NCBI RefSeq assembly: GCF_022965805.1
Contig: NC_133104.1
Location: 27,834,069 to 27,898,068 of the forward strand
From: Primulina eburnea
Taxonomy: Eukaryota; Streptophyta; Magnoliopsida; Lamiales; Gesneriaceae
Length of the DNA stretch: 64,000 nt
Direction: 5' to 3'
Shown piece by piece: positions 56,521 to 64,000 of the stretch. The notes beneath the pieces were generated by a model, which was given only the letters and a program-made list of their open reading frames with translations, was not told the DNA's origin and did not search any database. Position 1 is the stretch's first letter; every line of letters begins with the position of its first letter. A program made the position numbers and the translations under genes.

Positions 56521-57386
56521 TTGAGTCTCATGTTTAGCCAGTCTACGACCCATGATCTTTACATGCATTCCTTAATAGAATATAGTTAAAAGAGCATATT
56601 CAACCCCTCTAAACTCATTTTCGATAATAAAAAGTGATATCAGAGTAATATATTCTCGATCTTTGTACAAATTTACTCAAATTGCTTCATTTAATAAGAT
56701 TCATATGTTTTCTAAAGAGGAATATGATGAGTGGAAGATATGTATACTAGCACATCAATCAGCTCAAGATGATGACATGTAGTATGTCATATAGATGAAC
56801 CAATGAAGATAGATATTTGTTAGGGTCAAATAAACACTAAATATGGTCTAAAGGGAGAGTGAATAGAATTATTAAACTATATAGTAATATTTAAATTTTT
56901 AGATCATAAAATTGGTTCTAGGTTGTTAAGTTTCAATTCTTATTTGATATAAAGTTTAGAAGTTATGTTAATACTTAAGTTTGCGGAATATATTATACTA
57001 TAAACACTCATGCATACATATTCAACACAACACCTAATAAAGTAAATGTGAAAAGTAAAAACACATAATTTGTTTATGGAAGTTCGAAATCAACTACTTC
57101 TACATCTCTTCTTCTTCCTAAAACCAAGGAAGGATTTACTAGATAATGCCCAGATCATACAGTAAGAATAATTACTCTCTAAGATACAAATTTAGCGTCT
57201 AGAACACAGTTGGACAATTTACAAAATGCTAACATCCAAATTAGAGTATACAACACAAACTGTGAGGTTTACAAAAGGGGTTTTCGGCTTGTCTACAAGA
57301 AATTCACTTTCAAAATATTCTAAATGGTTGAGTGAATTTGTGAATCAATACCATGGGGGGTTTTTCCATGTCTGGTGCACTGAATA
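56521..57386 (+). mobile_element. Copia element fragments (primer site and gag start)
   Basis: 'GTGATATCAGAG' at 56634 is a Met-tRNA type primer site. From 56708 the frame reads 'MFSKEEYDEWKICILAHQSA' and 'QDDDM', the typical gag start of plant copia (Sirevirus-like) elements, broken by stops after about 25 residues. At about 56817 'tgttagggtcaaataaacac' with 'ggtctaaagggagagtgaat' resembles a copia LTR start. The rest is unassigned. Confidence 0.6.
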
Positions 57387-60300
57387 TGTAACGTTCAAAA
57401 AACCAACCTACGTAAACCACATGCACGAAAATTATTTGAATTGCTTAATTTTTTTATTTAATTAATGCTTACTTGATGCATATTATGTGATTAAAGGTAT
57501 GATTCCATGATTATATGGCATGATTTCATGAAATTGAAGAATATTATCCGAATATTCGATAATAGGCTGGGGAAAGGAGACCGAGGACGACCAAGACAAA
57601 AATAAATATTTTTCACTAAATATTTTCAAGGCTTCTTAATAAGATTAAAAATGATTACATTTTTCTAAAAATTGTAGAGTTCGAATTATTTTACGAGACG
57701 AGCTCGATTTTACCTGGGAAGCCGGTTTTGAGAAAACGAGGAGTTTTTAAAAGATCAAAAATATTATTTTGGAAACTAATTTTTATGACTTTTATTTTTA
57801 ATTAAATAAAAGTTATTGAGCCCAATTTAACTAAATTGAGTAGGCCTAATTGCACCTATACTTGGAGGCCCAAGACCTAAGCCCGTTAACATGAACATTA
57901 AATCTATATATATAAAAAAAACTCAAACCTAGGTATTTTACTACTCCATGCAGCCATAACTTCACACACGAAAATTTAAAAAATTCAAGGGAGGAAAATC
58001 TAGGGTTCTTCGTCGTCCGGTCGTCCATTTTCGCACCCTCACCAACAATTGAATATTCAAGCATTTTAAACGCAAAGACATGTTTTCTAAACTCTTTGAT
58101 GCATCATTCAAACTATTTTATGCATGTTTTTATGTATTTTTACATGAAAATATTGGAATTTAAATCACTAAACACTTCGTGAATTATTTTCAAAGTTTTG
58201 AATATTTTTACGTATATATGAATGTGATATGATTTCCAACGAGTACGCTGTCAACATAAGATGATTTATGGATGAAAATGAACAAATTAAGGTGGAAACG
58301 AGGCCTATTCGAGCATGAGGAGGCCGTGCATGGTGATGTAGAAAACTATGGCTCTTCATTGAACTAAGGAGGTTCAAGGGACGACTAGCTTGCATGGTCA
58401 CGTGGGGCTCGGCCAAGGCTGGTCCAGGTGTAGGGTTGGTCTCGTTTTAGGGCCAGGAAGAGTCCTAGAATGGCTAGGACTCGAGTTCAAAGGCTGGGGA
58501 AGAGTCCACGCGAAGAGGGACTCTCCCCCATGCTCGAGTAAGGTAGCAGCAGCCAAGGGGGCTCGCGGTTAGGGCTGAGCAGTTCAAGGATAGTCCAGTA
58601 GGGCCAAGGGAGGATGGTCAGGGTTCTGGTCAAGGGCGCGGTGGGTTCATGCATGGGTTAAAAATCGAGTTTAATAGAAAATGGCTGGAACCGTAGGTCC
58701 ACGTGGGTGGCTCAAGACTAACAAGGTTAGTTTAGGTAATAAAAAGTCTATATTTAAAATTTGGAAAGAAAATAATAAAGTTTGAATTAATTCTAGAATT
58801 AAACGCCATATGAATAATTAAATAGGAAATTAAATTGAAACCCATAAATTTATGCTAAAATAAATTATGAAAAATATTATATTTAAGCTTAAATAATTAT
58901 TTGGGATAAGCCCATGTTAATAAAAGTAAGAAAATGTCAAAATCGAGAAATGTTACGTCTAGGGGCAAAACAATCATTTTACACTTGAGTAATACGAAAA
59001 AGGTTGGCAACATTCCGAAGGGTCATAACGAATTTTAAATGATATAAAATGATGATTTTTATGATAATAGGATATTTTATGATTTATGTTAAAGCTGTGC
59101 ATTTTTACTGTTAAAATGCTATTTTTGAAAGTCATGATATTTTATGCTTTAAAAAGCAAAGGAAAAATATTTTGAGGGTTGTGAATTGACTGTGACAAAA
59201 AGGATAGATGATATGTGGAGGATCCGTTTTAAGAAGAAACGTTGAACTTACAATTTTACGGGAATGTCGTGAGAGAAAAAGCCCAGAGGGAGCTCGACGA
59301 TCGTATTTCCATGGCGGTGCCTAGTGCCCATTCCTGTGACCCATGCGGAGCTGAAGACTGATCAGTCGACTAGAGGATAAAATGTTATTGACTTTCAAGG
59401 ATCAAACTTCACCCAAAATGATAAAGGATTGAAAGCTTTAAAATTAAATGATTTTACGATTTACAATTTTTTCATGCATAAAATCTATTTTAAATAAAAG
59501 TATGATTTTTAATGCTTGTAATTGTATATATATTATTTACTAATCATATTTAGAACATGCTGAGTCATTAGACTCACTAGGTTTGAATTTTGCAGGATTT
59601 GACGATATGAAGAGGCGCTGACGCTTGGGTGAATCGAGTGCGACAGTACACACCCGAGAGACATTTATTTTCCGCATTAGCTTGTTAGATAAAAGATTTA
59701 AAAAAATTATTGTTTATGATTTTATTACACACATTTTATACTTTATTTTATTGTTTATGTTAAATTATTATGATTTATGGAAATGTTAAGTTTTTTTAAA
59801 TAAGTAATTTTCGATTTATGATTTTTTTTTAAAAAGTAGCAGACGTTTCAGTTTGTAGTAGAGCCAAGGATCTCCAAAGGGTTGTGTACTGTCACTCCGA
59901 GAAGCTCAAGAAGTCACGCCTCAAGTATGTGAGTTTTTACTGCCTTATATTTTATATGCTAATTTTTTTTTAAAAAAAGCTTTAATGATACATGATATAA
60001 ATGTTAGTTGCATGCTGCATGTAAAACGTTAAATGCATGTTGGTTACGTGGCTTGGACAGCGTGTACAGAGATGCTCCTATAAGGATTTTGCATAGGAAT
60101 GATGAGGATAGACATGAGGAGGAGATTCCACAGCCTCCACCTAATCAGGATGCTAGTGCCCATGTACTAGCCGATATGGCTCGTTTACTAGAGCAACACG
60201 TAGGAAATGGTGCAAGGGTCCGACCGGAGGCTGCATATGAGCGTTCTAGGAGGATGAACCCCAAGGATTTTCATGGCACTACTGATCCATTCGTGGCTGA

Positions 60301-61821
60301 GGGATGGATAATATCTTTAGAGGTGATCTTTCATTATATGGATATGGCAGACCCTGACCGAGTTCGTTGTACCATCTATCTGCTGAAGGGCGAAGCTTCC
60401 TTATGGTGAGAGGGAGCGGAGCTAGGTGTAAACTTAGCGAAACTGACTTGTGAAGACTTCAAAAGGGTTTTCTATGATAAATATTTCACTTCTAATGTCC
60501 TGTTCTAGGCTTAAGAGAGAGTTTATGAGTCTCCACCAGGGGGATTGGTCTGTTGCTGAGTTTGTGCATAAGTTTGATAGGGGCTGTCATTTTTTGCCCT
60601 TTATTGCTAATGATGATGCGGAAAAGTTACGACACTTAGTAGATGGTTTGAGGCCGACTATCTGTTGTGACGTGATGCTCGTCGATCCTACTGATTATAC
60701 TACTGCAGTTTCCAAAGCTTTTAGAGCCAACAGCCACTCAAAGATATTGATTGGGAGATGCAGCAAAAGAGGAATCGTGCTCAGTAAGCTAGTCAGCTAA
60801 CGGGACCGCATAAGCAACCGGAACCACCGAAACCACAAGGAAAACCACCAAGAGAGAACATTCCGAAGACTGCTCTACCTGAACTGGATTTTAGAGACGA
60901 CATTGAAAAATTTTGGGATAGAAATACATTTTTCAAGATTGTGAGGACAGAAATGAAGAGAAAAATTTAAGTTAGAGGGTTAAGTTTGAAGTGAATAAGG
61001 GATCCAAGATATTCAATTATCAAGACAAGAAAAATTTCGAGGACGATTTGGGAGGGGAGGGGGGTGGTTGGGAGAGATTTGTAACGCTTGAAAAACCAAC
61101 CTACGTAAACCACATGCATGCAAATTATTTGAATTGCTTAACTGTTTTATTTAATTAATGCTTACTTGATGCATATTATGTGATTAAAGTTATGATTGCA
61201 TGATTAATTGATTATATGGCATGATTTCATGAAATTGAAGGATTTTATCTGAATATTCGATAATATGTTGGGAAAAGAGATCGGGGACGACCAAGACAAA
61301 AATAAATATTTTTCACTAAATATTTTCATGGCTTCTTAATATGATTAAAAATGATTAATTTTTTCTAAATTATAGAGTTCGAATTATTTTACGAGACGAG
61401 CTCTATTTTACCCAGGAAGCTGGTTTTGGGCAAACAAGGAGTTTTTAAAAGATAAAAAATATTATTTTTGGAAACTAATTTTTATAAACTTTTATATTTT
61501 AATTAAATAAGAGTTATTGGGACCAATTTAACTAAATTGAGTAGGCTCAATTGCTCCAATATTTGGAGGCCAAAAACCTAAGCCCATTAACATGAAAATT
61601 AAATCTATATGAAAAAAAAACTTCAACCTAGGTGTTTTACTACTCCATGCAGCCGTCCACTTCACACACTTTAATACACAAAAATTCGAAAATTTCAAGG
61701 GAGGAAAAGTTAGGGTTCTTCGTCGCCCGGTCATCTATCTTCGCCCCATCGCCAACGATTGAATATTCGATCGTGTTAAATGGAAAGACACGTTTTATAA
61801 ACCCTTTGATGCATCATTCAA
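57387..61821 (+). mobile_element. Internally deleted Tekay-like gypsy element with long LTRs
   Basis: The 5' LTR is 57387-59850 (TGTAACGTTC to AGACGTTTCA). It is followed by a decayed Met-tRNA type primer site ('tttgtagtagagccaagg'), a broken gag (60008-60800), a jump straight to a polypurine tract (61049-61079), and a 3' LTR from 61080. That LTR breaks off at about 61821, where copia sequence begins. PR, RT, RNase H and integrase are absent. Confidence 0.82.
60008..60800 (+). pseudogene. Gag remnant of the deleted gypsy element
   Basis: Contains 'RRMNPKDFHGTTDPFVAEGW', 'VRCTIYLLKGEASLW' and then a stop (TGA at 60407-60409 where Trp is expected). The frame then reads 'CEDFKRVFYDKYF', a shift near 60490, 'LKREFMSLHQGDWSVAEF', and 'LRHLVDGLRPTI'. 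Motif order is that of Tekay/Del-group gag. A zinc knuckle is not seen before the deletion. Confidence 0.82.
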
Positions 61822-62573
61822 CCCAGTTCTATCTTCGGTTGGTTTTTGCATCTCATGCATCTTTTTAAGTGAGTCAGAGAACTTGTTCCTAGAGTTGACT
61901 ATATTTATTAACCGTTTGTTCACTTTTAAAGTAGCATGGAACAATCAATCATCATTCTCAGCAGCTACCAGACTTAACTTAACTTAACTTTCAAACCATC
62001 GAACTCTTTTTGCTGCGAGCAGCTAGAGAGAGTCAATTTGTTTTTTATGTCCCGTTTTTCTGTTTTGGCTTTATTTAATTTTTGCGATAGTCCTTTAAAC
62101 TCATTTACTATGTCATGTCGTGCCGTGACCAGATCTTCTCGAGTGAATTCAATAGAGTCAAAGTTAAATACCATTTCATCTGAAAGTTCTGAATCTTCAT
62201 TGTCCATGAGACATTTTACCGTCTCATCTCCACTTTCACTTGTAGATTCTTCAGAGAACAAGAAGAAGGCAAATATTTTCAAAGAACTTGTAGATTCTTC
62301 AGAGGACATTTACTTTTAAGATCCCTATGTATTTCCTACAAAATTTCTTTTAAATTTTTACATTTTACCTTTCACTTGTATTTACTTTTAAGATCTTCAT
62401 TGGCCTGTCAGTGATGACATACCACATATCGTCATCCTGGGATGCTAGATGAACCTGCATACGAATTTTCCAATAATCATAATCTTTCTTTGAAAACATA
62501 GAGATTTTGTTGAAAGATGCCATGAGTAATTTTTGGGTATCGATGTTTGAGAAGATCCTGCTCTGATATCACT
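61822..62573 (-). pseudogene. Copia (Sirevirus-like) gag fragments and primer site
   Basis: The minus-strand primer site 'TGATATCAGAGCAGG' (about 62558-62572) follows the LTR. The gag start is 'FSKKDYDYWKIRMQVHLASQ' (about 62515-62455) with 'DDDMWYVITD'. A deletion then leads to a later gag part at 62309-61974, with 'CLMDNEDSELSDEM', 'FDSIEFTREDLVTARHDIV' and a coiled segment. Further down, about 61890-61830, is a piece reading like 'KKMHEMQKPTEDRT'. It is joined directly to the truncated gypsy LTR at 61821. Confidence 0.75.
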
Positions 62574-63230
62574 TGTTGGGATCGGGAAAGAGTTAAAAGG
62601 GGGGGGGGGGGGGTGAATGAACTCTTTCAGATTTTTCTTTCTAAAACTGGTTTTGAACCGTTTTGAAGCGGTTGAAAATTCTTCTCAAACTTGTTAGAAA
62701 TATGAACCACTGTAAAGTGCGGAAAAACGGTTCAAGATTTATAATGACAGCTTAAAATTTTTGGCAAACTTATCAACAAATATAATGAAAAGTAATTGCT
62801 TGTAGGAAGTAAAGACACAAGCTTTTTATGGATTTTCGGGAGATGAAAACTCCTACGTCACCCCTTCTTCCTTTTTAGGAAGGATTCCACTAAAAGACTT
62901 CAGCTTTACAAAAACTCTTTGCACATCCCACTCCAATCAGGACTTATCACATTGACTATTTTTGGAACTCTTAGTGATCACTTTACAATTTTGGATTTTA
63001 AGAACACTCGGTTCACCAGACACCACAACTTAAAAAAATAACTGAACGGTTACTGATATAAGTAAACAAATTGATTTTGGCAGCACGAAGATGATCCTTG
63101 AATGATCAGATATATTTCTATTCAGTGCGTTCTTATGAGCGATGTAGTGTGTAGACTTTTCAGTGCGCTCTATATCTTTAAAGCATGCAAGCTTTTGATG
63201 ATTTCACTTGAAACTACCTCGACTTTTTTT
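62574..63230 (-). repeat. Copia LTR
   Basis: The inner end is TGTTGGGATCGGG in plus view, next to the primer site. It includes a G homopolymer of about 15 at 62599 and the block 'tcctacgtcaccccttcttc', the inverse of a block in the E5 LTRs. The outer border near 63230 is approximate. Confidence 0.65.
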
Positions 63231-63234
63231 CTAA

Positions 63235-64000
63235 TCTCAAACCATAAATTCTAAATTACTAAATAAAATAATTTAACATAATCATGAATCATAATAATTT
63301 AACATAAAAAAATCTCAAGTGCGTAAAATAAATTCTAAATCATCGACTAACCAAAACTTCATAAATTGACCTTTAAAAAGATCAACTAACAATACAAATA
63401 AAGCATAAAAGTATCTCTAATAAAAATAATTAACATAATATTTAAATCATTTATCTAACAAGTTAGCGCGGAAACATAAAGGCCTTCAGGTGTGTCTCAT
63501 AAATCATCAAATCATGTATCATACAAACCTAGCGAGTTTAAAGACTCATCACGTTCTAAACATGGATAACAAATAATACATATACAATCACATGCATTAA
63601 AAATCATACTTTTATTTAAAATAATTTTTTTACATAATTAAACAATTTAAAATCAATTAAACATAATTAAATCATAAATACTAAAATCATTTAAAAATAA
63701 CTTTTAAGCACAAATAAATCATTTAAAAATCAATTAAAATAATCTTTGAACATAAATAAATCATTTTAAAAATAGCTTTATTCATCATCATGAATCATAT
63801 ATCATAAAATCATTTGAATCATAAGCTTTCAAACATATATCATTTTGGGCGAAGTTTGATCCTTGAAAGTGACTAGCTATTATCTTTCGATCTATTGATC
63901 AGTCTTCAGCTGCACATGGCCCATGGATTGTGCACTAGGCTCCACCATGAAAATACGACGTTGGGGCTCCCTCGGGGGTCTTCTCCCATAGACGGGCTTT
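63235..64000 (-). repeat. Long gypsy LTR fragment, minus orientation, running off the window
   Basis: Reverse complement of the later part of the LTR at 57387-59850: 'acttcgcccaaaatgat', 'gactcactaggttt' type and 'agcccgtctatgggagaa' type blocks in reverse order. Opposite in direction to the fragment at 61080-61821. Confidence 0.7.

Noticed and set aside
1..64000. Organelle insertions, rRNA or intact tRNA genes
   Set aside because: No recognisable plastid, mitochondrial or rRNA sequence was seen. The only tRNA-like matches are primer sites and the SINE candidate.

Overview
This window looks like repeat-rich nuclear DNA of a flowering plant. The pol lineages are plant types: dual-RNase-H Ty3/gypsy elements of the Tat/Retand kind, a Tekay-type chromovirus and an Athila-like non-autonomous element. 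The one host gene, a Ran-binding protein 1 (RanBP1) homologue, has a plant-style four-exon structure. Some repeat families resemble those of asterid (perhaps Lamiales) genomes, but that is only an impression. Identities come from reading motifs; no database search was possible.

Positions 1-14225 hold the 5' part of a Tat/Retand-type element (E1) on the minus strand. It has an LTR at 13459-14225, a broken gag split by a 3-kb solo LTR (10192-13251), protease/RT/RNase H/archaeal-type RNase H/integrase (8906 down to 5154), and a 54-bp tandem repeat. On the opposite strand it carries an intron-containing gene with a Transposase_28-like ('putative gypsy type transposon') domain and three tandem TATA-box cassettes; two of these encode related small proteins. 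Its 3' LTR lies left of the window. Positions 14344-25732 hold a second Retand-type element (E2) on the plus strand, arranged head-to-head with E1, with two 5' LTRs in tandem, TSD GTTAT, decayed gag-pol, a minisatellite of hairpin-forming units, an antisense Transposase_28-like gene with introns, and a GC-rich tract.

Positions 27492-29173 (minus) hold the RanBP1 gene, with intact splice sites but a 5-bp duplication in exon 2 that breaks the frame.

Positions about 29453-52922 are a PIF/Harbinger element whose ALP1-like transposase gene has been split by four separate insertions: a solo LTR, a copia-like element (E5), a second solo LTR and a CACTA-type non-autonomous element. E5 itself contains a Tekay-type gypsy element (E3, TSD AGTAG), which in turn contains an Athila-like non-autonomous element (E4, tRNA-Asp primer site). 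Removing the insertions gives an almost continuous, though stop-ridden, transposase reading frame.

Positions 52923-64000 are decayed repeats: a tRNA-derived SINE candidate, fragments of a long gypsy LTR family in both orientations, an internally deleted gypsy element with a gag remnant, and fragments of copia elements. Only RanBP1 looks like a host gene; the rest is layered transposon history.
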